A DNA stretch of 64,000 nucleotides from NCBI GenBank assembly GCA_003971905.1, contig RSEE01000131.1, positions 62,001-126,000 on the forward strand, written 5' to 3'. This DNA comes from Moniliella sp. 'wahieum'. Lineage: Eukaryota > Basidiomycota > Moniliellomycetes > Moniliellales > Moniliellaceae. The position numbers and the translations under genes are program-made. Positions 1 to 10,360 of this stretch are shown here, one piece after another (the stretch's first letter is position 1; each line of letters opens with the position of its first letter). The notes beneath the pieces were generated by a model. That model ran no database searches, was not told the DNA's origin, and worked only from the letters and a program-made list of their open reading frames with translations.

Positions 1-695
1 GCCAAGGGCCAAGCGCGGACCAGTGGACTTGGTTCGCTGCATGAGATTTTGGGGATTTCGCCTTCCAGCAGTACCACCTCCACACCGCGTGCGACGACGC
101 CCGTTGCTACCCCGTTGGTTGTGCCCGGTCCTGGTGGGAGCAAGGTGCGCGTGATGGCCAACCGGCCGGAAACGGCGCCAGCGTCGTTGGCTGGAAGTGA
201 TTCGGAGGAAGAGGAGGAGGAAGAGGAGGAAGGGGAAGGATCTTCTGCCCCGGATGCGTCGGGAAGGCGTAAGGAGGAGAGCAAGAAGAGCAAGAAAGAC
301 AAGAAGGACAAGAAGGACAAGAAGCGCAAGGGCGAAAAGAAAGAGAAGACTACCCCACCAAAAGAAAAGGGCGAAAAGAAGACAAGAAGGACAAGAAGGA
401 CAAGAAGGACAAGAAGGACAAAAAAGACAAGAAGGATAAGAAGGACAAGAAGAAGAACGACGCATCCCTTTCTTCCTCCTCTACTTCTTCGTCTGCGTCG
501 GCTACGCCCACCGTGCCAGCTTTGGACCCCAGCCTCGACCCAGCCCAGAGCAATTTGCGCGTATCGTCGGTTCCAGTATTTGAGTACTTGCAGAACCGGT
601 TGTACCTCCGCCGTGCGGCGGTCCAGCGTGCTAAGCGGGACGAGCAAGAAGCTGTCTGGGGCCGTGTATCAGCGGCCGCGGCTCAGGCGCGGTAA
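1..695 (+). CDS. C-terminal part of a lysine/acid-rich, probably nucleolar protein (5' end outside window, one frame break)
   Basis: The reading frame is open from base 1, so the gene enters from the left edge. The visible part begins GLGSLHEILGI, then an S/T/P-rich linker, an acidic run of about ten Glu (near 205-235), and a long KKDKKDKK repeat (about 280-460). After the repeat a different frame carries a credible tail (VFEYLQNRLYLRRAAVQRAK) that stops at TAA 693-695. The change of frame lies inside the AAGAAGGAC repeat near 380, where a one-base slip or sequencing error is easy. Acidic tracts plus KKD/KKE repeats are usual in small nucleolar ribosome-assembly proteins such as the G-patch proteins Pxr1/Tma23, but no G-patch is in the window, so the identity stays open. 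It is convergent with eIF4G. Confidence 0.5.
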
Positions 696-3131
696 GGCTC
701 GAACTTGGACCGCTTGGACGACGTATGGACCGGCTTGGACCGGGGTGGGTGGACGTGCTGGAGTGGGCGCAGGAGGTGAAGGCGGTGAAGGGATGGTCGT
801 GTGCGCTGGGGTCACCCCGCCCCCCATTGTAAAGAGCGGCTCAGTCCAAGGCAGATCCAAGGGCCAGCGCTCTGCCCAGTCGATCGCCTCGACCATATCT
901 GCATGGAGGTAGGAGGTTCCTAGGTTGCTCGCATCCTCGAGTATTAGGCTGTTACGGTGCTATTCCTTCCTTCCGTCCTCCTCTCCTCTCCCTGGCCTCA
1001 ATCCTGAAGGCCTGATTTGTTCGGTTTTGCAATGTCCACTGTGCTTGTGAGATGACTTTCGTAGGATGACTGTTACACTTTCATTTGGCAGCTACTGGAT
1101 CTGTAACTTGGACTTGGATTTGGATTGGTTCTATCCTAAGCGGTATCCGCATAACCCAGTTAGTTATACTAGTGACCGGCGCCGCCATTGCAGATGAGGG
1201 ACGAGGAAAGGCCGTTATACAGAAACAAGGGGTAGGGAAACCAGGGCCGGGGCAAAGTGTAAGTTCAGCATCCCTAACTGCACCTCATTCAATTCTTTTC
1301 CATCTGCATGTCCATCTCCCACCTCTATCTCCAGAGTCCACGTGCACTTCCCTCTTGTACGTCCACGTTCACCTGCCTTTGCCTCTGCCTTTGTCTTTGC
1401 CTTTAACACACGGACATTGGGCCCTGTTGCGACGGAATGCATGGCCTACTTACGATACGCATGCCCACAACCAGTGAACTCATACTATGCTCATGCACCT
1501 CCAGCGCTTTACTCGAGTTTTGAGCTGAAGGTTCAACCGACCTTAGACCTTAGACCTTGCCATTGACCTTTTTGCCATTGACCTTAAAGCTTAAACCTTA
1601 GACCCTAGACCTTAGGGCAGAGACCTTAGGCCTTAGACTTGAGACCAGAGACCTGAAGCTGGGGCCGCGTGCAGCCTGCACCCTCCACGGGTCTCTGCCT
1701 GCCCTGCACGACTTCAGCAGCCGCAAGTGTCCAGTGTCAAAGTGTCAAAGGTCCGAAAAGGTAAAGTGTCCAGTGTCCATCGTCGAGCGTGACAGAGCTG
1801 TCAGGCTTGCAATTCAAGCTGAGACCCGAGCCGCGTCCGCGTCGGGGAAGATGGGGGAGGGGAGGCTCTAGTAGCATTCACTGCTGTACACCAAAGTCCA
1901 ACACGTATAGGATGCAATGGATAGACGGGCAGACACGAAGTGGGCGAGGTAGGGAGGTAGGGAGGTGGGGAGGTGGGGGAGGTGAAGACAAGCGAAGAGA
2001 AGAAAAGAAAAGAGAAGAGAAGAGAAGAGAAGAGAAGAGAAGAGAAGAGAGAAGAGAAGAGAAGAGAAAGAGGAAAGAAGAGAAGAAAAGAAAGAAAAGA
2101 AAACGACAAGAGAAGAAAAGAAAAGAAAAGACAAGAGAAGAGAAGAAAAGGGAAGACAAGGAGAGGCAAGGTAGAGGCCAGGCAAGTTGAAGGGAAGACG
2201 GACGGGAAGAGGGGGGCTAGGTCCGCCTCTCCATCCCCACCTGCGTGCAGCGTGCCGCGGAAGGCAGGCAGGCCGAACAGTCTCATGTAATCGATAATCT
2301 GCTACACGGTACGCAGGTGCCACGTACCGGCCAACGGTCGCGTTCCCAGGTCTGGAGGATGCAATCCAAGAAACCCGGTTCCCTAATCCCGATCCCGATC
2401 CCGATCCCGATACTGAAGCGGGTGCAGGTCCAGGGCCAGGTCGAGCTCAGGCCGGACGATGAGCAAGTGACTAGGGAGCAGACAGACAAGTGGGCCAGTG
2501 GCCATGTGGCCAGGGGGGGCATGGGACATGTGACAAGGGCATAGTAGTAGTAGACGCCTAGACTAGACTAGTAAGAGAGTAAGAGTAGGCTAGACGCCCC
2601 CTCCCTGTCCGCTCCGCTCACTTCTGACATGCTAGGGAGGGGGGGAGGCACATAAATGGGTAGGAAATGGGTAGGAAATGGGGAGGATGGAGGGGGGGAG
2701 CGGAGGGTAGGCTAAGCTAGGGTAGGGTAGAGTAGGTTACGGTAGGGTAGGCGGGTGGAGCGGAGAGGAACAGAGGCGCAACGGATCCGGTTGCAGGTGC
2801 AGGTGCAGGTGCGGGTGCCGTTCGGTGGCGTGGGCCTCGCCGTGCCTCGCCGTACCTCGCCCTGTCGCGTCAGGGAAAGAGGGAGAGGGAGGGATGGGGG
2901 ACTTAACAGTGCGCGGAGCGCGGGGTGGGTCGTGGGCAGATGAAGGGAGCAAGGACAAGAGACGATAAACGATAAACGACAGACGACAGACGACAGACGA
3001 CAAACGACAGACAAACGACAAGCCAGGCAGATATCCCGGCACACAGGCACGCAAGCAGCCAAGCCAAGCCAAGCCGCTGGCTTCGCCCGCCGTGTCGTCT
3101 ACCGTCCACTTCGTACGCGCTCGCCATCGGT
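696..3131. other. Gene-free convergent spacer rich in simple repeats
   Basis: I see no convincing gene between the lysine-rich protein and the end of eIF4G. The spacer holds GACCTTAGACC-type short repeats (1545-1650), a purine-only tract (about 1978-2175), four CCCGAT hexamers (2390-2413), GCAGGT hexamers (2790-2815) and ACGACAGACGACAG repeats (2960-3020). Frames that look open here are simple-repeat translations. Confidence 0.6.
1978..2175 (+). repeat. Nearly pure purine tract (GARAA-rich), about 200 nt
   Basis: From about 1978 to 2175 the + strand is almost only A and G, built of GAAGAGAA/GAAAAGAAA words, with a handful of C interruptions in the second half. It translates to EKKREEKRREE in any frame, which explains the open frames on both strands here. 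Tracts like this can form intramolecular triplex DNA. Confidence 0.85.
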
Positions 3132-6100
3132 TTACGCCTGCTGGGCCTGCAGTGCCTGGTCGACCTTTTTGAGCAACTTTTTGAGTGCGCCCTCGGCTTC
3201 GTACTGCCGGTCTTCGTCCGACAAGCCCGGGTCGTCAGGGCCCTTGATGCGGTCCTTACCGATCGTGGCGATTTCGTCGCGCGACAGCCCGGCGCCCACA
3301 AGGAGCAGTGCCAAGAACTCATACAACCTCGGCACGTCCGACTCAATGTCCACGGCAAACTCGAGTGTGTGGGCAAAGCCCTGGTCGAGCGTAGCCACAT
3401 CAATCACCTTCTTTTCCCGTAGCGCACCCAGTAACCTACTCGTTGCCTTGACAACGTCTTCTTTCCGGTCCACCACTTTTTCCGTCAAGTCGGCCACCAG
3501 TTTCGCCCGCCACGCCGCGGGCAACGTCTCGATGGACGCTACGCCTTCCGTCACGTCGCGCACCGACAAGAACTCGTCAATGTTCATCTTGATCTTCTTG
3601 GCGGCTTCTTCCTCGGACATTTCCGCCTTGGCCGACTTGGCTTCGGGCTCAGGCGTTTCCTTTCCTCGTCACCAGGAAGCGGCTTGGTGCGCGGCTGCAG
3701 CTGCAACTTGGGCCGCTCCGCAGGCGCCGACGACGCGTCTTCCGCATCGGCCAAGGCGGCAAACAAGTTGCTCGACGTGGTCCGGGTCGGGTCGAGGTAC
3801 CGTCCGAAGCGGTGGGCGCCTTGGGCCTGCGCTGGCTAAACACACTTTGAGGTCGACCGCCAGCGGCGCGCGGGGCGGCAGACCGAATGCCCTCGCCAAA
3901 GCGTGACACGTCGGGCAAGGTAGCCGTCTGCCATCCGTCGGACGACTCGTTGAACCGGTTTTGGCCGCGGCGCGAACCGCCACGAGAAATGGGTCCGGCC
4001 GAGTGGGAGCTAGGCGCGGCAGAGTGACGAGGACGAGCGTGTTGCTGCGCTTCGGATTCGGCCTTTTGCGCGCTGCGTCGGCGTGGATTTGACGAATAGT
4101 TTTCGGACCTTCGGATTGACCCTTGCCGTGCCAATTGTGCGCACGCAGTTGCAGCAAGTCCACCAACAGGTACCGCATCCGGCTCGGCATGTTGGGCGTC
4201 TCGCTCATCTGCTTCATCCGCTCGTAGCACGCTGACAGCATCGCCCAAGTATCCGCCATGAGTTTCTCCTTCTCGGGACTCTCGTCGCCGCGCGCAGCTG
4301 TGCGCGGGTTGAGCAGTGCATCCAGTTTCGGACCGGCGGCCGCGGCCAACTTGGTGATCGCCTCCACGTCTTCCTCGTCCGGGTCAGAGACAGTGACGAG
4401 GGTGGTGAGGCAGTTGAGCACGACATTGAACCGTAGCATGCCGGCATTGAACAGTTCACCAATAAATTGGAGCAAGCCCAAGCTGCGCCGCTTGGCCTTT
4501 TGCGCTTCGTAGTACTCGTCCGACAAGACGGCCGCCTCGCGCAACTTGCGCAACCGGTCGCGCTCTTCCAACGCTGCCTCGGCCGCCTTCTCGCTCGACT
4601 CGGCTTCGGCCGCGGCCGTGTCGCCAGGCTCCTTGGCCTTGGCAGCGAGCAACGAGGCTTGCAGGTGCGCCCAGTTGGCCTGGAACACAGCTTGGCACCG
4701 ACGCAGCAGTTGACGACGGAACAGCATCCCGCCCGCCACCTCGTGCGCCGGCCGGTCGCCCTGCGGCGGGTCGACCAGCTTGACTTCCGGGCTGAGCGAC
4801 GACTGGAGCATGGCACAGAGTTGCGTGTACGTCTGGGAAAAGTTCGGTTCGTCCGTGGCCTTTTCAAAGATAAGTTCGATGACTTGGTCGAGCGTGTGGG
4901 CATCCGTCTCGTCCTTCGACTTGTTGGCCCATTCGAGAATGCGCGCCGAGACCGAAGCAAAGTTGTCCAAGGTCAACTTGTTGAGCAGCGCCTTGACCTT
5001 GCGTGCGGTCACCTGCGCCTCCTCCACATTCTCCTTCTTCTTCATGCTCTGTGGAACCCATCGGTTCTCCGTATGCTCAATCGGCTTGATCTCCGAGGGC
5101 AACAACGACACCCCGCCCTTTTCTGGCGGCAGCGGACGGCCTTCCCGCTCACCACGGTCCCGACCACGACGACTGCCACGGCTGCTGGTGGTGCGTCCCA
5201 TCATGTCACGCGACGCACGCAGCGCGCACTGCCACTGCCACCACGGAACAGGCCCGAACCACGTGCGAGGTTGAAACTGCCCATCTCGCCACCGACAACG
5301 TTGCGCTGCTGGCTCTGGGCAAACCGTTCTTCGCTGCTCTTGGCCACACCGCCACTTTTGCTCATCGAGCCCATCCCCCCAGACCAATACCAAAGTTGCC
5401 GCTGTTGCGGTTGGAGCCAAAGCCAAAGCCGCGCCCGCCGCGCGCACTGCCCGCCGCACCGGCGGGGCTCATGCCAATCGCCTCGGGAGGCGGAAGACCA
5501 GCCGACGCTCTTTGACACAGTCATAAACTGCATACTGCAGCAAAAAGTCACGGTCGTAGCGGAAGCGCTGCGAGGTCGAGGCCGAGCTGAGCGCCGCGTC
5601 GGGCGCATGCACTTGGCTCGGGTACTGCACTTTGCTCAAATCGGTAATCTTGTGGGCCGACTCGAGGGAGCGGAGTGCGTCGCTGGTACCGGCCCGGCCG
5701 CGCAGCCGAGGGCTTGGTCGGAGTCGCAGGCGTCTCGGGCGCCGGGGAAGCAGGCAAGGTGCTGTCCCGCCGACGCTTGTCGGTCTCAGGAGCATCAACT
5801 TGGCTGCCGAAGGGGTGGTGGGCGAGGCCAGCGGTTTGGCTGGCAGGCCGGCCAGGCCAGGCGTCCGCGGGACCGACAGCGCCGGGAAACGGGTTTGGTC
5901 GCCGTCGACGACGCAGCACCACCGTCTTCCTTGGCAGCTGCCTCCTTTTCCTTTTCTGCCTCGCCGCTTGGCCTTTTCGGCTTCTTCCGCTTCGGCCTTG
6001 GCCTTAGCCTCGGCCTCGGCCGCCTTCTCCTCGGCCTCCTTCTTGGCCTGGCCTCGCTTCGGCCTTGGCCTGTGCCTCGGCGGCAGCTTTTTCCTCAGCT

Positions 6101-7993
6101 TCCTTCTTGGCCTTCTCCTCGGCTTCGGCCTTGGCCTTGGCTTCAGCCTCCTTTTGAGCCTTCTCTTCGGCCTCCTTCTTGGCCTGGGCCTCGGCAGCCG
6201 CCTTGGCCTCAGCCTCCTTCTTGGCCTTCTCCTCGGCCTCGAGCTTGGCCTTCTCCTCGGCTTCCTTCTTGGCCTTGGCTTCCTTCTCGGCCTTGGCCTT
6301 CAAGACCTGAGCGAGGAACTGGTTCTGCTTCTCCGATGCGGCGGGGGCCTTGGCCACGGCGGGCGCCCCTGCCGACGGATCCGAAGCGGGAGAGCTGGTT
6401 ACGGAGGCAGCGCAGGAGCCGGGGACGGAAGAAGTCGGAGCCGGTTGCAGCGCCGGGTCACCGGGTTGGCCGGGCTGGAAGAGGTGGCGGAAGCACCTGC
6501 ACCTGTACCTGTACCTGCACCTGCACCTGCACTGGCGGGAGCCTGTTTGGGCAAGTGCACCTCTTTCAGCGTGGTGGGGTTGACAATGCGAATTGCCTTT
6601 TTGGTGGGTAAGTTGAACTCACGTGCATGCACGTCGAGGCCCGACTCGGGCGTCGGAGCGGCCGGCGTAGCCGAGGCCGGCACAAACGGTGCCGCCGACG
6701 GTTGGGGCGAACCAAAGGTGGCACGGGGGGTAGAAGGGGAAGGTCCGTGGCCCTGGCGCGCGGGAAGGGGCGACGGCATGGCAGCCGCCTGGACGGGCGA
6801 ACCCGAACCAACGTCCGACCCAGGGGCGCCATAGGGCATGCTCCAAAACGGATAGGGCGGTTGGAACGCAGTTTGGTTGTAGCCCATCGGGCCGGGGTAG
6901 TAGCCTGGTGCCATGGGTGGCAAGTGCGGCGAGCGCCCGGGCGGCGGCACCGCTTGGCCCGCCCCGGCCGGGTATCCGTACGACGCATACGGAGCCGGGC
7001 CATGGGCTGCGGGCTGAAGGCTTGTGGCAGTGGGCTGCGTTGCGCGGCGCACGCATGGTCGGGGAGGCAGCGGGGTGCGACGGACGCTTGGCGGGCGCGC
7101 CGTTGGTGCCCGTGCGGGAGCAGAGGGGGACGTGCTGGACGCGGCGGCGGGAGCGCGGCGGGGGCAGGAGAAGCGGCTGCTGGTGCTGCTGCTGGTGCTG
7201 CTGCTGCTGGTGCTACTGCTGGTGCTGCTGCTGCGGGGGCCACGGCCGGGGCGGGAGCGGGAGTGGGGGCGGGGGCAGAGACAGGGGCGGGGGCGGAGGC
7301 AGGGGTGGAAGCAGAAGCAGCGGGCGGGGCGGAGGTCGAAGTGGAAGTGGAAGTCGAAGTGGAAGTCGAAGGCGGGGCAGCGTCCGACTTGGCCGTCGGC
7401 TTGCCCTGGAACATTTTTTGAAAGTCGACCGGGTGGCGCGCGGCGGGCTTGGCGGCGCTGCTGGGTGCGCCAGCGCCAAAGACCACACCCTTGCCCTGCA
7501 CCTTGCTGCCGGCCGAGGCGCCGACGGAGGCGACGGTGCCAAACTGGGCGGGCTGGCCGCCGTTGGCCGGGGCGGGCGCGGGCGCGGGCGCAGGCGCGGC
7601 CGCGGGGGCGGGTGGACTTGTTCTGCAGCGAGCCAAAGCTGAGGGAGCCCGTGTCTGGGGGGGAGGGGGGAGGGGGGTTAGTGGGGGGTGCGCTACTACG
7701 GAGAAGACAGAAAAAGAATGTACGCACTCTTGCGGACGTGGGCGGGGGCCTGGGCAGGGAGACGGCCGGGGCGGGCTTGGGCGCCGGGACGAGGCCGAGG
7801 AGGCGGAGGGGGTGGCGGAGGCGGAGGCGGAGGGGGCGGGGGGCTTTGTGGCGCTGGTTGCGGCGGGGGCGGGGCTCTTGGTGGTGGCGGCGCGGCTCTT
7901 GGAGCCAGCGGCGGCGGCGGCCGCGTAGTTGAACACCGAGCGGGCAGCGGGCGCGGGGCGGGGGCTGCTGCCGGCGGGCTTGGAGCCGCTCAT
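3132..7993 (-). CDS. Translation initiation factor eIF4G (several frame breaks)
   Basis: This is the scaffold of the cap-binding complex, joining eIF4E, eIF4A and poly(A)-binding protein in the cytoplasm. The start is ATG at 7993 (MSGSKPAGSSP). Exon 1 ends near 7724-7728 at a GTGCGT/GTACAT donor, with the acceptor at 7655-7657. A low-complexity Ala/Pro/Ser region follows, then KKAIRIVNPTTLKEV (near 6590), a Glu/Ala/Lys coiled-coil region (about 6360-6000) and an eIF4E-binding motif YDRDFLL (near 5553, form YxxxxL-phi). The MIF4G domain runs about 5100-4100 (NKLTLDNFASVSARILEW, LLQFIGELFNAGML, RMRYLLVDLLQLR). The C-terminal MA3-type domain runs about 3620-3140 and ends at TAA 3132-3134. The frame changes roughly eight times, although each block is well conserved. 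An essential gene with intact domain order points to sequence indels rather than decay. It shares a divergent promoter with cytochrome b5. Confidence 0.9.
6000..6310 (-). repeat. Degenerate 12-36-bp repeat coding for the EAEEKAKKEAEEKA coiled coil of eIF4G
   Basis: The + strand repeats 'cttctcctcggcctc' and variants about a dozen times. In the eIF4G frame it gives a charged Ala/Glu/Lys helix (KEAEEKAKLEAEEKAKKEAE). The opposite strand reads as a long Leu/Gly frame, which is a shadow. Confidence 0.8.
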
Positions 7994-8816
7994 GCTGGGC
8001 GGGGGGGGGGGTGGGCGGGCCGGGCAGGAGGCGGCCGGCGCAGAGGAGTGGTTGGTGGGGGGAGAAGAACCAGCGAGCAGCAGAGGGGCTGCGGCGACGG
8101 CTCGTGGTGGAGAGACGGAGGACCAGCTCGCCGCCTTCTTCCGGGCGGATGCCTCGCCCCAGCACGCTGCAAAATTTGTGCCCGCGCGCCACTGCCCCCG
8201 CCGCCCGCGCCGCCCCCGCCCACACCGCACGTGTGCTGGCCCCGCACGGCGCCTGTGCCCGCGCCCACCGCCGCGCTAGGGTTGTGTCCGCCGCGGCCCC
8301 CTGCCGGCGTTCGCGCTAGGGTAAGCGTAGCCTTGGCCTGGCCTGGGCCTGCCCCCGCGCAGCTGTCCCGTGACTGGGCATGACTGCTCCTCCCCTGGCG
8401 TCTGCTGAGCAGAGTCCATTGGATGGATGCGAACCCCCTGTGTGCGCAACGGAGCCACACCGCCCAGCCCACGTCGCCCAGGCGCCATCCCATCCGCCAT
8501 CGGGCGTTTCTTCTTTTTTTGCGCGCCCCCTTTCCCCCGCCGCCTTCCGCCCCGTTCCCCTCTCCCGCGCATCCCTGCATCACGTGACACCCTCGGAGAT
8601 AGGGGCGCCAGCTGACGTCATGCGGCCGCACACAGCACGCGGGCAGTGCGCGCGTTTGTAATGCGCGGCTGGTTTTGAAACGGGCAGCCGCCGCCTTCAC
8701 ACCGACGGCCTGCGTTTGCTCCCGCCGGCTGCCCCCGGCTGCCCCCCAGCCGACGCCAGCCGGAGGGACAGTGACGCAGATAGAAGATCAAGATAAATCC
8801 TCCCACCACCACCACC
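7994..8816. promoter_or_regulatory. Divergent promoter of eIF4G (-) and cytochrome b5 (+)
   Basis: About 820 bases separate the two start codons. I see two telobox-like sites CTAGGGTT (8276-8283) and CTAGGGTA (8316-8323), an E-box/Cbf1-like palindrome TCACGTGA (8580-8587) and a perfect CRE palindrome TGACGTCA (8613-8620). No TATA box is evident, as is common for housekeeping genes. Binding of Tbf1-, Cbf1- or bZIP-type factors is inference from the motifs. Confidence 0.6.
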
Positions 8817-9456
8817 ATGAGCAACACCTTCGACCTCAAGCAAGTCGCCGAGCACAACTCGCGTACGTCTGCCTCCCCTCGCCTTGCTCCAGACACACTA
8901 ACCCCCTGCCCCCCCCCCCCCCCCCCCCCCCCCCAGCCGATTCCGCCTGGATCGTGATTGACGGCGGCGTGTACGACGTGACGGACTGGCTCGACGATGT
9001 ACGTACCTCCCTCTTTTCTCTCTTCCTACATGCTAACCCCCTGTCTTCCCCCCCAGCACCCCGTCGGCCGCAAGATCATCCTCAAAAACAGCGGCAAGGA
9101 CGTGAGCGACATCTGGTGGAACTACCACACACGAAACCATCTTTAAAAGACCGCCCAAAAGTTCAATTGGCGAGCGTACGTATCCCATCCGCGTCCATTC
9201 CCAAGTCCCTCGGGCAGCACTGACACACACCCCTTTGCCTTTGCCTTTGCCTTGCCTTTGCCTTTGCCTTGCCTTTGCCTTTGCCTTTGCCTTTGCCTTT
9301 GCCTTTGCCTTTGCCTTTGCCTTTGCCTTTGCCTTTGCTTTGCCTTTGCCTTTGCCTTTGCCTTTGCCTTTGCCTTTGCCTTTGCCTTTGCCTTTGCCTT
9401 TCTGTGCATTCCCATTCCGCTTCCTCCCCCCAGTCAAGGCCGATGCGAAGCTCTGA
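8817..9456 (+). CDS. Small cytochrome b5-like heme protein (4 exons, one 1-nt frame break)
   Basis: The exons are 8817-8862, 8937-8998, 9057-9175 and 9434-9456; every intron starts GTACGT and ends CAG. The product begins MSNTFDLKQVAEHNSPDSAW, continues IVIDGGVYDVTDWLDDHPVG and ends in LKADAKL. This is the cytochrome b5 fold: the first heme-ligand His lies in HPVG (family HPGG) and the second would be the His of WWNYH (near 9127). It has no membrane anchor, so it is a soluble one-domain form. After NYH the frame must shift by one base (near 9128-9132) to reach ETIFKRPPK and the last exon; read literally it stops at 9144-9146. Intron 1 ends in a run of 26 C before AG, and intron 3 contains a long hexanucleotide repeat. 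Confidence 0.85.
9234..9402 (+). repeat. (TTTGCC)n hexanucleotide microsatellite inside intron 3 of cytochrome b5
   Basis: About 27 copies of TTTGCC/CCTTTG fill most of the intron, with four positions where one T is missing. The phase slips break it into blocks. Open frames reading FAFAFA, LPLPLP or KAKAKA here are repeat translations, not genes. Confidence 0.9.
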
Positions 9457-10360
9457 GGCGGCAGAGGCACCTCCCGTCCAATTGGATCCCGTGCCGCTCT
9501 GCCTGACCCTATCCTCCTCAGTCCGCAGTTTGTAGCTCTTCTCGCCACTCTGTCCTCGCACTTGGGACGGACCGTAGACCTGCGATACTAGATCTGCCGC
9601 ACGGGCCTGGCAGTGTGCCGACTGGGATCCACCTTGCCACGTTGCAGTGCGCTTCCCGTATGCCAGCCACAGAGGCCATCAAGAGAAGCTGAACCTTGGC
9701 CCTACCATTTGATCCTGCATGCCTCACCCACGTACCCGACGCCCAAGCGAACGCACACGATACGTCCACTTCAATGCCGATCTGATGCATCTCATGTTCC
9801 CCACCGTCTGGCTAAGCAGGCGAGCAAGGTACTCTCGCAAGGTACCCTCCCAAGGTAGCCTCCCAAGGTAGCCTCCCAAGGCGCTGGGGTAGGAACCGGG
9901 CGGGCAGGCTGCATGAGCGCACGCCAAGTGGCACGAGGGGCGTGGGCTCTTGGTGTTGCAGTAGTTGGGCCCCGAGCGCACACAAGCGAGTCGAGCAGCA
10001 CATGCAGCACAAGTCAACAAAGCAGGGAGGGAGGCAAGCAGGCAAGCAGGCAAAGGCAAACACGAATGCGAACCCTCCTTCCCACCGACCGGGTCGGGCC
10101 CATGGATGTCGAGCCCCTAGGGACTACACCGTACCACCGACCCGGTGCCCACCAACGTTCACGTTCATGTTCATGTTCACTCCACCCCCCAACTGGACGC
10201 CCCTTGCACGAGCCGTGGCACTGGCACAGGCACAGGTACGTGCACGTGCACGTCCCCCTCGGCCTCAGCGTGCGCCCCGGGGCGCAACGCGTACGGCCCC
10301 GAACGGATGTAGGTGCAGTGCGCATGGCGCGCCCCCCCGCTCCTCCTGAGGCCTGGAGCA
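9457..10360. other. Convergent spacer between cytochrome b5 and TDP1
   Basis: I see no gene. There are four short direct copies of a CAAGGTA(G/C)CCTCC word (9838-9880), AGGCAAGC hexamer-like repeats (10025-10052) and mirrored TTCACGTTCATG words (10158-10180). Confidence 0.5.

Noticed and set aside
4467-6611. 714-codon open frame on the + strand
   Set aside because: It is antisense to eIF4G, whose MIF4G domain and eIF4E-binding motif are unmistakable; the frame is a by-product of GC-rich codons and reads as Leu/Arg/Pro low complexity.
5632-6834. 400-codon + strand frame with Leu/Gly-rich 'membrane' sequence
   Set aside because: It is the reverse of the eIF4G Glu/Ala/Lys coiled coil; hydrophobicity comes from the antisense repeat.
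9033-9561. Minus- and plus-strand frames reading KAKAKA, FAFAFA or LPLPLP
   Set aside because: These are translations of the TTTGCC microsatellite in a cytochrome b5 intron.
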